Source: Cupriavidus sp. (GTDB taxonomy: Bacteria > Pseudomonadota > Gammaproteobacteria > Burkholderiales > Burkholderiaceae). From it: 64,000 nt of DNA. The stretch spans positions 1 to 64,000 of the forward strand of contig JAPSLP010000018.1 in the NCBI GenBank assembly GCA_031180665.1. Reading direction: 5' to 3'. The notes below the pieces were generated by a model, which did no database searches, was not told the DNA's origin, and saw only the letters and a list, made by a program, of their open reading frames with translations. Below, one piece after another: positions 1 to 12,635 of this stretch. Position numbers and translations under genes: made by a program. Every line of letters starts with the position of its first letter. Position 1 is the first letter of the stretch.

Positions 1-2
1 AC

Positions 3-1241
<1,239 letters not shown>

Positions 1242-1328
1242 GCCTCGCCAGGCGACGGCGCGCCGGCATGCTCTGCGTGCGCGGGCGCGCCGCTGCTCGA
1301 AACGAAGCGACTGGACAAAGGAATTCAC

Positions 1329-1745
1329 ATGGCAACCATTCTTGTAGACGTCGTCAGCGCGGAAGCCTCGATCTTCTCCGGCCAGGCGAAGTTCGTGGCG
1401 CTGCCGGGCGAGTCGGGTGAACTGGGCATCCTGCCCGGGCACACGCCGCTGATCACGCGCATCCATCCGGGTGCGGTGCGGATCGAGAAGGAAGACGGCA
1501 GCGAAGAGTTCGTGTTCGTCGCCGGCGGCATTCTGGAAGTCCAGCCCAAGCACGTCACCGTGCTGGCCGACACCGCCATCCGGGGCACCGACCTCGACGA
1601 GGCCAAGGCGCAGGAAGCAAAGCGCGCCGCCGAAGAGCTGCTGCAGAACCAGAGCAGCGAGTTCGATCTGGCGCGTGCGCAGAGCGAGCTGGCGGTCGCC
1701 GCCGCCCAGCTGGCGGCCATTGCCCGTCTGCGTCGGAAGAAATAA
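1329..1745 (+). CDS. atpC: ATP synthase F1 subunit epsilon
   Basis: Epsilon subunit of the F1 central stalk; in the family it couples rotation to the Fo ring and inhibits ATP hydrolysis. The 138 residues have the usual two-part structure: an N-terminal beta-sandwich with the typical [17 protein letters not shown] motif (about residues 27-43) and a C-terminal helical hairpin rich in Ala, Glu and Gln. The start is fixed by an AAAGGA ribosome-binding site a few bases upstream and by the usual family length. Last gene of the atp operon; a strong terminator follows 41 bases after the stop. Confidence 0.98.
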   Translation: MATILVDVVSAEASIFSGQAKFVALPGESGELGILPGHTPLITRIHPGAVRIEKEDGSEEFVFVAGGILEVQPKHVTVLADTAIRGTDLDEAKAQEAKRAAEELLQNQSSEFDLARAQSELAVAAAQLAAIARLRRKK

Positions 1746-1785
1746 GCAGGGCCCGTCCGGGCGTTGCTTTTTCGTCAGCGCGAAG

Positions 1786-1815
1786 GAAAAAGGCAGCCGC
1801 GAGGCTGCCTTTTTT
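1786..1815 (+). terminator. Intrinsic terminator of the atp operon
   Basis: A near-perfect hairpin has arms AAAAAGGCAGCC and GGCTGCCTTTTT with a 4-base loop and runs directly into a T tract. It lies 41 bases downstream of the atpC stop codon and reads in the same direction. Confidence 0.9.
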
Positions 1816-2437
1816 CATGATGCGAGCTATGCTGTTGGCTGAAGTCAGACAAACACTGACAAAAAACTAAAAAGACAAAAAAAAGCGCGCGGGCCGGGGA
1901 GGCTCCGCGCGGACGGGAAAATCCCTTCGAGGGGTCAATTCGAAGGAACGGGTTCGGTCGGGCGACGTGTAGCGTGTCCTGTTGCATGGACAGCCTGTCT
2001 AGCAGGCTTCGCTACCGTTCGCTACAGCACCGGCATCCGACGGGCGCTGATTTCACTACTATTCGCGCCGTTTATCGGGACACCGGTAAAACATTCAGCT
2101 GACGGGCTTTCTTCAGGGCGCTTGCGGCTCTCTGGCTTGCTGCGCCGTCACAAAGTTCACATTGTGTCAAAGCATTGTGGGGGAAACTTCCCGTGATGGC
2201 AGTAACAAAGTGTATCGGTTTGCAAGTAGTTGAAAGCGAAAAGACGGCAAATTGGCCGCAATAGCCACAAAAATTGGCACACTCTGTTGGCTACCGCACG
2301 CTGGCATCGTTGTGGTGCATGACTATTTCCGTTTCGGCACTGCTCGTCGCGTCACTCTGCCGGGGTTGACGCGCGGTGCGTGCACCGGCAGTGTTCCATC
2401 GCAACGGGTGTCTCGCCCGCCTCCCGAGGAGCACTCA
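1816..2437. other. Long gene-free interval after atpC
   Basis: No protein-coding frame in these 620 bases has good support. The interval holds the A-rich stretch 1859-1884, the structured minus-strand RNA candidate described separately (1877-2012), and a T/A-richer region from about 2150 to 2300 that probably includes the promoter of the CoA-binding protein gene. I could not pick out a convincing promoter pair. Confidence 0.6.
1877..2012 (-). ncRNA. Candidate structured small RNA ending in an intrinsic terminator
   Basis: Read on the minus strand, this stretch has a series of hairpins: AGCCTG/CAGGCT with a 5-base loop (2008-1992), CCTTCGA/TCGAAGG with a 9-base loop holding GACCCC (1946-1924), and a GC-rich helix of about 10 bp (1911-1886, one bulge) followed by eight U residues (1884-1877). 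The U tract exists only on the minus strand and no minus-strand protein gene lies upstream, so the terminator has no other visible client. The 5' end is unknown because I see no clear promoter. I do not recognise a known RNA family. It could also be only a barrier against antisense transcription into the atp operon. Confidence 0.4.
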
Positions 2438-2863
2438 ATGGATACCATGCAGGCCGATATCGAAGGCATGCTGAAGCTGCATACCGTCGCCGTGGTCGGC
2501 CTGTCCGACAAGTCCGAGCGCGCCAGCCACGAGGTGGCCGCCTTCCTGCAGCGGCGCGGTCACCGGATCGTGCCGGTCAACCCGAACCACGCCGGCGAGT
2601 TCATCCTGGGCGAGCGCTGCCATGCCTCGCTGCGCGGTGCCGCGCAAGCGTTGGCGTCGGAGGGCGCGTCCATCGAGTGGGTCGATGTCTTCCGGCGCTC
2701 GCCTGATGTGCCGCCGGTCGTGGACGAGGCGATTGCAATCGGCGCACGCGGCGTCTGGCTGCAACTGGGCATCGTCAACGACGAGGCGTTGGTTCGCGCC
2801 AAGCGCGCCGGCCTGATGGCGGTGCAGGATCGCTGCAGCAAGATCGAGTCGATGCGCGGTTGA
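2438..2863 (+). CDS. CoA-binding (YccU-type) protein
   Basis: A 141-residue protein made of a single Rossmann-like CoA-binding domain of the succinyl-CoA synthetase alpha type. Visible marks are the N-terminal VAVVGLSDKSERASHEVAAF stretch (nucleotide-binding loop), VPVNPNH after the second strand, and the C-terminal VWLQLGIVNDEA and DRCSKIE segments typical of the YccU/YneT group. The ATG is chosen because GAGGAG lies six bases upstream; the frame is open further upstream but without a ribosome-binding site. The cellular role of these stand-alone CoA-binding proteins is not well established. Neighbours are the atp operon and an esterase, a common order in Burkholderiales. Confidence 0.9.
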   Translation: MDTMQADIEGMLKLHTVAVVGLSDKSERASHEVAAFLQRRGHRIVPVNPNHAGEFILGERCHASLRGAAQALASEGASIEWVDVFRRSPDVPPVVDEAIAIGARGVWLQLGIVNDEALVRAKRAGLMAVQDRCSKIESMRG

Positions 2864-2942
2864 GCGGCGTCGCCGCGTATCATTCGGCCCTTTCGCTTTC
2901 CGCGTTTCACCCTTCACCTCCACGTTTTCGCTCAGGCGCGCC

Positions 2943-3905
2943 ATGGCCATCGACCCAGACCTGCTTGCTTACTACCGCGGACTCGCCGAGCGCTATGCCG
3001 GCGCGCCGGTGCCCGCGGATGCGGTGGAGCGGCGCGCCCGCTTCCGCGAGGTCGCGGCGCTGTCGCATCGTCCCGATCCTGATGGCGTCACCGTGTCCGA
3101 GCTGCCGATGGCGCTGGACGGCAGGACGCTGAACGCGCGCCTGTTCCGGCCTACCGCGGTGGCCAGGCCGCGTCTGCTGGTCTATTTCCACGGCGGCGGC
3201 TGGGTTGTCGGCTCGCACGAGACTCACCACGGCGTGGCCGCCGCGCTGGCGCTCGATACCGGCTGTGCGGTCGTCAGTGTCGACTACCGGCTCGCGCCCG
3301 AGCATCCCTATCCCGCGCCCTGTGACGACGCGCTCGACGCGGTGCGGTGGCTGGCGGCGCGACGCGACGCGCTCGAGGCCGATCCGCACTTCCTCGCTGT
3401 CGCCGGCGATAGTGCCGGCGGACACCTCGCGGCGCAGGCGGCGGCGCTCGCCAATGCCGATACGCCGGGCCTGGTGCGCGCCCAATTCCTGATCTATCCC
3501 GTCACCGCGCCCCGCTTCGCCAGCGAGAGCTATCGCGCCTTTGCCTCCGGGCCTGGCCTGACCCGCGACGAAATGGCGTGGTTCTGGGCCCAGTTCCTCG
3601 GCCAAGCGCGGCTGGCCGACGGCACCGCGATGGACGACCCCCGGCTGCATCTGATGGCGCCGGTCTCGGGCGGCTTCAGGGCGGTCCCCCCGGCGACGGT
3701 GGTGCTGGTCGCGGCCCACGACGTGCTGCGCGACGACGGGCTGGCGTACGCCGATCATCTGGTGCGCGATGGCGCCGCGGTGATCACCATCGAGGCAAGC
3801 GGCATGACCCATGGCTTCGCCCGCCTTCAGGGCGAGTCGCCTCGGGCACGGGAATGGATGCGGCGCGGCGCCCAGGCCTTCGCCCAGTTGCTCGACGAGG
3901 AATGA
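2943..3905 (+). CDS. Alpha/beta hydrolase (hormone-sensitive-lipase-like esterase)
   Basis: A 320-residue cytoplasmic esterase of the bacterial HSL family. It shows the oxyanion-hole motif HGGGW (about residues 86-90) and the nucleophile elbow GDSAGG (about residues 157-162). An acidic residue and a late histidine in the MTHGF segment (about residue 288) complete a Ser-Asp-His triad. No signal peptide. The natural substrate cannot be read from sequence; small acyl esters are usual for the family. It starts 79 bases after the CoA-binding protein and ends just before a 12-bp tandem repeat. No clear Shine-Dalgarno sequence is seen before the ATG. Confidence 0.9.
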   Translation: MAIDPDLLAYYRGLAERYAGAPVPADAVERRARFREVAALSHRPDPDGVTVSELPMALDGRTLNARLFRPTAVARPRLLVYFHGGGWVVGSHETHHGVAAALALDTGCAVVSVDYRLAPEHPYPAPCDDALDAVRWLAARRDALEADPHFLAVAGDSAGGHLAAQAAALANADTPGLVRAQFLIYPVTAPRFASESYRAFASGPGLTRDEMAWFWAQFLGQARLADGTAMDDPRLHLMAPVSGGFRAVPPATVVLVAAHDVLRDDGLAYADHLVRDGAAVITIEASGMTHGFARLQGESPRAREWMRRGAQAFAQLLDEE

Positions 3906-3912
3906 GTCCGGG

Positions 3913-4092
3913 CACAACCGGGGTACAACCGGGGGCATAACCGGGGGGCACAACCGGTGGCAGAAGCGGTGGCACAACCGGTGGCAGAAGCGGTGGCAGA
4001 AGCGGTGGCAGAAGCGGTGGCAGAACCGGGGGCAGAACCGGGGGCAGAACCGGGGGCAGAACCGGGGGCAGAACCGGGGGCAGAACCGGGGG
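3913..4092. repeat. 12-bp minisatellite array
   Basis: Fifteen units in tandem. From 3949 the period is exactly 12 bases for 12 units, in two sequence classes: CAGAAGCGGTGG-like units first, then six copies of CAGAACCGGGGG. Three diverged units with 11-13 base spacing precede them (3913-3948). The array starts right after the esterase stop and ends about 95 bases before the hemE start. A unit length divisible by three keeps spurious frames open on both strands. Confidence 0.95.
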
Positions 4093-4188
4093 CGCGGCGG
4101 GGGGCCGGAATCACGCGAGCGCCATACCGGTAATACTGGCGGCGGCGGTGTGGCGATCCCGTAGAATGGCGGGCTGACGAGGACCACC

Positions 4189-5289
4189 ATGACCGCACTG
4201 CAGAACGACATCTTCCTGCGCGCGCTGCGCCGCCAGCCGACCGAATACACGCCGCTATGGCTGATGCGCCAGGCCGGGCGCTATCTGCCCGAGTACAACG
4301 CCACGCGCGCACGGGCCGGCAGCTTTCTGGGCCTGGCCAAGAACCCCGCGTTTGCCACCGAAGTCACCCTGCAGCCGCTCGAGCGCTTTGCGCTCGACGC
4401 CGCGATCCTGTTCTCTGACATCCTGACCGTACCCGACGCGATGGGCCTCGGCCTGTCCTTCGCCCAGGGCGAGGGCCCGCGCTTCGCGCGGCCGCTGCGC
4501 ACCGAAGCTGACGTCGCCAGGCTGGCCGTACCCGACATGGGGGAACTGCAGTACGTCTTCGACGCCGTCGCCTCGATCCGCAAAGCGCTGATGCAGGACG
4601 GCCGCCAACGCGTGCCGCTGATCGGCTTCTCCGGCAGCCCGTGGACGCTGGCCTGCTACATGGTCGAAGGGGGCGGCTCGGACGACTTCCGGCTGGTCAA
4701 GGGCATGATGTACGCCCGTCCGGACCTGATGCACCGGATCCTGGAGATCAATGCACAGGCCGTGTCGGCCTATCTGAACGCGCAGATCGAGGCCGGCGCC
4801 CAGGCCGTGATGTTGTTCGATACCTGGGGCGGCACGCTGGCCGACGGCATGTACCAACGCTTCTCGCTGGACTACATGCGCAAGGTCATCGCCGGCCTGC
4901 GCCGCGAGTACCAGGGCGAGAGCGTGCCGGTGATCGTCTTTACCAAGGGCGGCGGCCTGTGGCTGGAGCAGCTGGCCGACAGCGGCGCCGACGCCATCGG
5001 CCTGGACTGGACCGTGAACCTGGCCGCCGCACGCCGGCGCACCGGCGGTCGCGTGGCCCTGCAGGGCAATCTGGATCCGACCGTGCTGTTCGCGGACGAG
5101 GCCGGCATCCGCGAACAGGCCCGCCGCGTGCTGGACGATTACGCCGCCGGCGGCGGCAGCGACGGCCATGTCTTCAACCTCGGACATGGCATCTCGCAAT
5201 TCACGCCGCCCGAGAGCGTGTCGGTACTGGTCGACGAAGTGCATCGCCACAGCCGCGCGCTGCGGCAGCGCGAGGGCGCTCCGGCATAG
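4189..5289 (+). CDS. hemE: Uroporphyrinogen III decarboxylase
   Basis: Converts uroporphyrinogen III to coproporphyrinogen III by four decarboxylations, in the cytoplasmic haem pathway. The 366-residue length is typical. The signature [11 protein letters not shown] (residues 26-36) carries the substrate-binding arginines, and [14 protein letters not shown] carries the catalytic aspartate. [23 protein letters not shown] and the C-terminal FNLGHGI follow in the family order. The ATG is preceded by GAGGA. It lies between a minisatellite and priA and appears to be transcribed on its own. Confidence 0.98.
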   Translation: MTALQNDIFLRALRRQPTEYTPLWLMRQAGRYLPEYNATRARAGSFLGLAKNPAFATEVTLQPLERFALDAAILFSDILTVPDAMGLGLSFAQGEGPRFARPLRTEADVARLAVPDMGELQYVFDAVASIRKALMQDGRQRVPLIGFSGSPWTLACYMVEGGGSDDFRLVKGMMYARPDLMHRILEINAQAVSAYLNAQIEAGAQAVMLFDTWGGTLADGMYQRFSLDYMRKVIAGLRREYQGESVPVIVFTKGGGLWLEQLADSGADAIGLDWTVNLAAARRRTGGRVALQGNLDPTVLFADEAGIREQARRVLDDYAAGGGSDGHVFNLGHGISQFTPPESVSVLVDEVHRHSRALRQREGAPA

Positions 5290-5798
5290 GAGCGGACGGC
5301 GCATGCCGCCCCGTCTGCACTGCCGATCGTGCGCCTCCGGGGCGCCATCATGGCGCTTCGGCGGTGAATCGGTGCCTGTCAAGGCTTGACTTATGCACAC
5401 AAATGGGCTTTCCGCAGTGCACGACCGGGTTATCACTTAACACAATCGGGGGATATTGCTAAGCCATTGATTTTTAATGACTTGACAGCAGCCGCCCGAG
5501 CATGGTCACGGTCCTGAAAGCCTTGTTTCGCGCGCCTTTACGGCAAGTTGGCCCGAGTTTTCAACAAAGTTATCCACAGGCGATGTGGAGAGAGGGGAAA
5601 ACTGGTCATCTATCATCGACTTAGCCCCACATTTGAAGTTTTACTTTAAGTTGATGTTGCACCGCACACAACGACCGGCACGCCACCTCCATGCCGCCGC
5701 CGCGCGCTGCCGATGCACAGCCTTAGCAACAGGGTGTCGTGTATGGTGCACACTCTGATGCCATCCGAATTCGCCGGTCGTCCCCGCCTCGCCTGATC
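5290..5798. other. Intergenic region between hemE and priA
   Basis: About 510 bases with no supported gene, clearly richer in A+T than the flanks between 5380 and 5650. It contains one perfect DnaA-box match (listed separately). The upstream signals of priA must lie here, but I find no convincing -35/-10 pair. Confidence 0.6.
5570..5578 (+). promoter_or_regulatory. DnaA-box consensus upstream of priA
   Basis: TTATCCACA is an exact match to the DnaA box consensus. It sits in the AT-rich gap about 230 bases before the priA start, in the context AACAAAGTTATCCACAGG. Only one perfect box is present, so this is not an origin; a regulatory role at priA is possible. One 9-mer can also occur by chance. 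Confidence 0.4.
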
Positions 5799-8198
<2,400 letters not shown>

Positions 8199-8245
8199 TC
8201 CCGGAGGCGGGAAAGCCCGGCCATCGCGATGCCTCCAGTCCACGG

Positions 8246-8304
8246 TGCAACCCGGCGACACCGGCCAATCGGATGCGGTTGCTAGTGGGTTATACCAAGT
8301 TGCA
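8246..8304. promoter_or_regulatory. Candidate PutA operator sites
   Basis: Two GTTGCA hexamers in opposite orientation, at 8246-8251 (minus strand) and 8299-8304 (plus strand), lie in the 240-base gap before putA. A one-mismatch GTTGCT is at 8279. GTTGCA is the published core recognition sequence of the E. coli PutA ribbon-helix-helix domain. The putA product here has that domain, so autorepression is a reasonable inference. Confidence 0.45.
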
Positions 8305-8439
8305 CCCCGGCTTTCTTCGGGAGTATGATCGCGCCAATTTGCGTCACATCGCGCGACTTCCGCACGACCGTCCGGACCCGTTTTCAGGACCATTCGGGCC
8401 ATCCAGGGCGGCAAGCGCGTTCCTCGGAGATCTCCTCGC

Positions 8440-11400
8440 ATGGCCACCACCACTCTCGGCGTCAAGCTCGACGACGCCTCCCGCGACCGCCTCAAGCGCG
8501 TTGCCCAGTCGATCGACCGCACGCCGCACTGGCTGATCAAGCAGGCGATCTTCTCCTACCTGGAGCAGATCGAGCGCGGACAGGCACCGCACGAGGCCAA
8601 CGGCAGCGGCCAGCCCGAGGCCGACGGCGCCGACACGCTGGACGCGGTGGCGGGCGAGGGCGCGCCGCAGCCCTTCCTCGAGTTCGCCCAGAGCATCCAG
8701 CCGCAGTCGGTGCTGCGCGCGGCCATTACCTCCGCCTACCGGCGGCCCGAGCCCGAATGTGTGCCGGTGCTGCTGGAACAGGCCCGGCTGCCGCAGCAGC
8801 AGGCCGACGCCGCGCTGGCGATGGCCAAGAAGCTGGCCCTGAACCTGCGCCAGCAGAAGGTCGGCAGCGGCCGCGAAGGGCTGGTACAGGGGCTGATCCA
8901 GGAGTTCTCGCTGTCGTCGCAGGAGGGCGTGGCGCTGATGTGCCTGGCCGAGGCGCTGCTGCGCATTCCCGACAAGGCCACCCGCGACGCGCTGATCCGC
9001 GACAAGATCAGCGGCGCCAACTGGCAGTCGCACCTGGGCCAGAGCCCGTCGCTGTTCGTCAATGCCGCCACCTGGGGCCTGCTGGTCACCGGCAAGCTGG
9101 TCTCGACCCACAACGAGGCGGGCCTGACCCGCGCGCTGACCCGCATCATCGGCAAGGGGGGCGAGCCGCTGATCCGCAAGGGCGTCGACATGGCGATGCG
9201 GCTGATGGGCGAGCAGTTCGTCACCGGCGAGACGATCTCCGAGGCGCTGGCCAACGCGCGCAAGTACGAGGCCGAGGGCTTCCGCTATTCGTACGACATG
9301 CTGGGCGAGGCGGCGATGACCGAGGCTGACGCGCAGCGCTATCTGGCCTCCTACGAGCAGGCGATCCATGCGATCGGCCAGGCCTCGCGCGGTCGCGGCA
9401 TCTACGAAGGCCCGGGTATCTCGATCAAGCTGTCGGCGCTGCATCCGCGCTACAGCCGCGCGCAGCACGAGCGCGTGCTCGGCGAGCTGTACGGCCGGCT
9501 CAAGTCGCTGACGCTGCTGGCGCGCCAGTACGACATCGGCATCAACATCGACGCCGAGGAAGCCGACCGGCTGGAGATCTCGCTGGACCTGCTGGAACGG
9601 CTCTGTTTCGAGCCCGAACTGGCCGGCTGGAACGGCATCGGCTTCGTCGTGCAGGGCTACCAGAAGCGCTGCCCGTTCGTGATCGACTACCTGATCGACC
9701 TGGCCCGCCGCAGCCGTCACCGCCTGATGATCCGGCTGGTCAAGGGCGCCTACTGGGACAGCGAGATCAAGCGCGCGCAGGTCGACGGCCTGGAGGGCTA
9801 TCCGGTCTACACGCGCAAGGTCTACACCGATGTGTCGTACCTCGCCTGCGCCCGCAAGCTGCTGTCGGTGCCCGACGCGATCTATCCGCAGTTCGCCACC
9901 CATAACGCGCACACGCTGGCCGCGATCTACCAGATCGCCGGCCATAGCTACTACCCCGGCCAGTACGAGTTCCAGTGCCTGCACGGCATGGGCGAACCGC
10001 TGTACGACCAGGTGGTCGGCCCGGTCGCCGAGGGCAAGCTGAACCGGCCGTGCCGGATCTACGCGCCGGTCGGCACCCACGAGACGCTGCTGGCCTACCT
10101 GGTGCGGCGCCTGCTGGAGAACGGCGCCAATACTTCGTTCGTCAACCGCATTGCCGACGACACCATCTCGCTGGACGAGCTGGTGGCCGACCCGGTCGCG
10201 CAGGTCGAGCGGATGCACAAGGAAGAAGGCACGCTGGGCCTGCCGCATCCGCGCATTCCGATGCCGCGCAGCCTGTACGGCAAGGCGCGCGCCAATTCCG
10301 CGGGCCTGGACCTGTCGAACGAGCATCGCCTCGCCTCGCTGTCGTCGGCGTTGCTGCATGGCGCGACCGAACGGCTCAGCGCCGAGCCGCTGTTGGGCGT
10401 CAGTGGCGCCGATGGCGTCGGCGGCGGCGCGACCGCGCCGGTGCTCAATCCTTCGGACCATCGCGATGTGGTCGGCCAGGTCACCGAGGCCAGCGCGGCC
10501 GACGTCGAGGCGGCGCTGCAGGCCGCCGTCAATGCCGCGCCGATCTGGCAGGCGACCCCGCCCGAGGTCCGCGCCGCCGCGCTGGAGCGGGCCGCCGACC
10601 TGATGGAAGCGCAGATGCAGGCGCTGATGGGCGTGATCATGCGCGAGGCCGGCAAGACGTTCTCGAACGCCATCGCCGAAGTGCGCGAGGCGGTCGACTT
10701 CCTGCGCTACTACGCGGTGCAGGTGCGCGAGCATTTCTCCAACGACACGCACCGCCCGCTCGGTCCGGTGGTCTGCATCAGCCCGTGGAATTTCCCGCTG
10801 GCGATCTTCACCGGCCAGGTCGCCGCGGCGCTGGCCGCCGGCAATACGGTGCTGGCCAAGCCCGCCGAGCAGACGCCGCTGATCGCGGCGCAGGCGGTGC
10901 GACTGCTGCGCGAGGCCGGTGTGCCGGCCGGCGCGGTGCAGCTGCTGCCGGGCCGCGGGGAGACCGTCGGCGCGGCACTGGTTGGCGATGCGCGCGTCAA
11001 GGGCGTGATGTTCACCGGCTCGACCGAAGTCGCCCGCCTGCTGCAGCGCAATCTCGCCGGCCGCCTCGATGCCGCCGGCCGCCCGGTGCCGCTGATCGCC
11101 GAGACCGGCGGCCAGAACGCGATGATCGTCGATTCGTCGGCGCTGGCCGAGCAGGTCGTCGCCGACGTCGTGTCCTCGGCCTTCGATTCGGCGGGTCAGC
11201 GCTGCTCCGCGCTGCGCGTGCTGTGCCTGCAGGAGGATGTGGCCGACCGCGTGCTGGAGATGCTCAAGGGCGCGATGGCCGAGCTGACCATGGGCAACCC
11301 GGATCGCCTGTCGACCGACGTCGGCCCGGTGATCGACGAGGAGGCGCGCGCCGGCATCGTCAAGCATATCGAGGCGATGCGCGCCAAGGGCCGGCGCGTG

Positions 11401-12435
11401 CATCAGGCCGATGCCAACGCGGCGCTGTCGGCCTCGTGCCGGCATGGCACCTTCGTGCCGCCGACGCTGATCGAACTGAACAGCATCGGCGAGCTGCAGC
11501 GCGAGGTGTTCGGCCCGGTGCTGCACGTGGTGCGCTACCAGCGTTCGCGCCTGGACGCGCTGCTCGAGCAGATCAATGCCACCGGCTACGGCCTGACCAT
11601 GGGCGTGCACACCCGCATCGACGAAACCATCGAGCACATCGTGTCGCGCGCCCATGTCGGCAACCTCTACGTCAACCGCAATATCGTCGGCGCGGTGGTC
11701 GGCGTGCAGCCGTTCGGCGGCGAAGGGCTGTCGGGCACCGGTCCGAAGGCCGGCGGCCCGCTCTATCTGCACCGACTGCTGTCGACCTGCCCGCAGGACG
11801 CGTTCGTCGCGGTCGCCCGCGCGGCGGCAGCGGACGCGCCAGCCGCGCAGCCGCATGCGGCCCTGCGGCCAGAGGCCCAGGCCGCCTTCGATGCCTACCG
11901 CCAGTGGGCGGCCACGGTGCCCGCCCCGGCGCCGGAGTTGGTGCAGCAGTGCGAGCGCTTTGCCGCCGCCTCGACCTCGGGCATGACGGTGACGCTGCCG
12001 GGCCCGACCGGCGAGCGCAATACCTACACGCTGCTGCCGCGCGACACCGTGCTGTGCCTGGCGCCGAACGAGGCCGATCTGGCCACGCAGCTGGCCGCGG
12101 TGCTGGCGGTCGGTGCCGGAGCGTTGTGCCCGGACGCCGAGCCCGCGCGGAGCCTGTATGCGCGGCTGCCGAAGGCAGTACAATCGCGCGTCCGCCTGGT
12201 TGCCGACTGGAGCGCGGCCGACGTGGCCTTCGATGCGGTGCTGCACCACGGCGACTCGGACCAGCTGCGCGCGGTCTGCGAACAGGTCGCGCAGCGGCCC
12301 GGACCGATCGTCGGCGTGCAGGGGCTGGGCCATGGCGACACCGGCATCGCGCTGGAGCGTCTGCTGATGGAGCGCTCGCTGTCGGTCAATACCGCGGCGG
12401 CCGGCGGCAACGCGAGCCTGATGACGATCGGCTGA
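8440..12435 (+). CDS. putA: Trifunctional PutA: repressor, proline dehydrogenase and P5C dehydrogenase
   Basis: Oxidises proline to glutamate in two steps (FAD-dependent proline dehydrogenase, then NAD-dependent glutamate-semialdehyde dehydrogenase), peripherally associated with the inner membrane. At 1331 residues it matches the long PutA class. Residues 1-45 form a ribbon-helix-helix DNA-binding domain (TTTLGVKLDDASRDRLK), so it should also repress its own gene. The proline dehydrogenase barrel spans about 230-560 with RLVKGAYWDSEIKRAQ. The aldehyde dehydrogenase domain spans about 640-1140, with AETGGQN and catalytic Cys922 in GQRCSALR. The last 150 residues are the conserved C-terminal domain of long PutAs. 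GTTGCA operator-like sites lie upstream. Confidence 0.97.
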   Translation: MATTTLGVKLDDASRDRLKRVAQSIDRTPHWLIKQAIFSYLEQIERGQAPHEANGSGQPEADGADTLDAVAGEGAPQPFLEFAQSIQPQSVLRAAITSAYRRPEPECVPVLLEQARLPQQQADAALAMAKKLALNLRQQKVGSGREGLVQGLIQEFSLSSQEGVALMCLAEALLRIPDKATRDALIRDKISGANWQSHLGQSPSLFVNAATWGLLVTGKLVSTHNEAGLTRALTRIIGKGGEPLIRKGVDMAMRLMGEQFVTGETISEALANARKYEAEGFRYSYDMLGEAAMTEADAQRYLASYEQAIHAIGQASRGRGIYEGPGISIKLSALHPRYSRAQHERVLGELYGRLKSLTLLARQYDIGINIDAEEADRLEISLDLLERLCFEPELAGWNGIGFVVQGYQKRCPFVIDYLIDLARRSRHRLMIRLVKGAYWDSEIKRAQVDGLEGYPVYTRKVYTDVSYLACARKLLSVPDAIYPQFATHNAHTLAAIYQIAGHSYYPGQYEFQCLHGMGEPLYDQVVGPVAEGKLNRPCRIYAPVGTHETLLAYLVRRLLENGANTSFVNRIADDTISLDELVADPVAQVERMHKEEGTLGLPHPRIPMPRSLYGKARANSAGLDLSNEHRLASLSSALLHGATERLSAEPLLGVSGADGVGGGATAPVLNPSDHRDVVGQVTEASAADVEAALQAAVNAAPIWQATPPEVRAAALERAADLMEAQMQALMGVIMREAGKTFSNAIAEVREAVDFLRYYAVQVREHFSNDTHRPLGPVVCISPWNFPLAIFTGQVAAALAAGNTVLAKPAEQTPLIAAQAVRLLREAGVPAGAVQLLPGRGETVGAALVGDARVKGVMFTGSTEVARLLQRNLAGRLDAAGRPVPLIAETGGQNAMIVDSSALAEQVVADVVSSAFDSAGQRCSALRVLCLQEDVADRVLEMLKGAMAELTMGNPDRLSTDVGPVIDEEARAGIVKHIEAMRAKGRRVHQADANAALSASCRHGTFVPPTLIELNSIGELQREVFGPVLHVVRYQRSRLDALLEQINATGYGLTMGVHTRIDETIEHIVSRAHVGNLYVNRNIVGAVVGVQPFGGEGLSGTGPKAGGPLYLHRLLSTCPQDAFVAVARAAAADAPAAQPHAALRPEAQAAFDAYRQWAATVPAPAPELVQQCERFAAASTSGMTVTLPGPTGERNTYTLLPRDTVLCLAPNEADLATQLAAVLAVGAGALCPDAEPARSLYARLPKAVQSRVRLVADWSAADVAFDAVLHHGDSDQLRAVCEQVAQRPGPIVGVQGLGHGDTGIALERLLMERSLSVNTAAAGGNASLMTIG

Positions 12436-12635
12436 CCGCAACGACTGAACGCCCGACCCGGGCCGACGTAGCGGTCGGGACGTCCGGTCGGATGTCGGGG
12501 TCGGGCGCCAGACAGGCGCAGGTGCGGCGGCGATCCCGCCCGCGCTGCGCCACCAAGAAGGCGTGGTCCGCAGGGGCGGACCGAACGCTTCCGAGAGTGC
12601 AGTGAACCGGCCTACAGGCTACCCAAGGAGAACGG

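Noticed and set aside
2907-4250. Minus-strand frame with RFCPRFCP-type repeats
   Set aside because: The repeats are only the 12-bp minisatellite translated, and the rest is antisense to the esterase gene.
5570-5578. Origin of replication
   Set aside because: Only one perfect DnaA box, with no AT-rich 13-mers and no dnaA or parAB gene nearby.
8344-12441. Very long open frame antisense to putA (over 1300 codons)
   Set aside because: It mirrors putA codon by codon in a high-GC genome, is rich in Arg/His/Gly/Ala without domain signatures, and has no ribosome-binding site. putA itself has complete family motifs.
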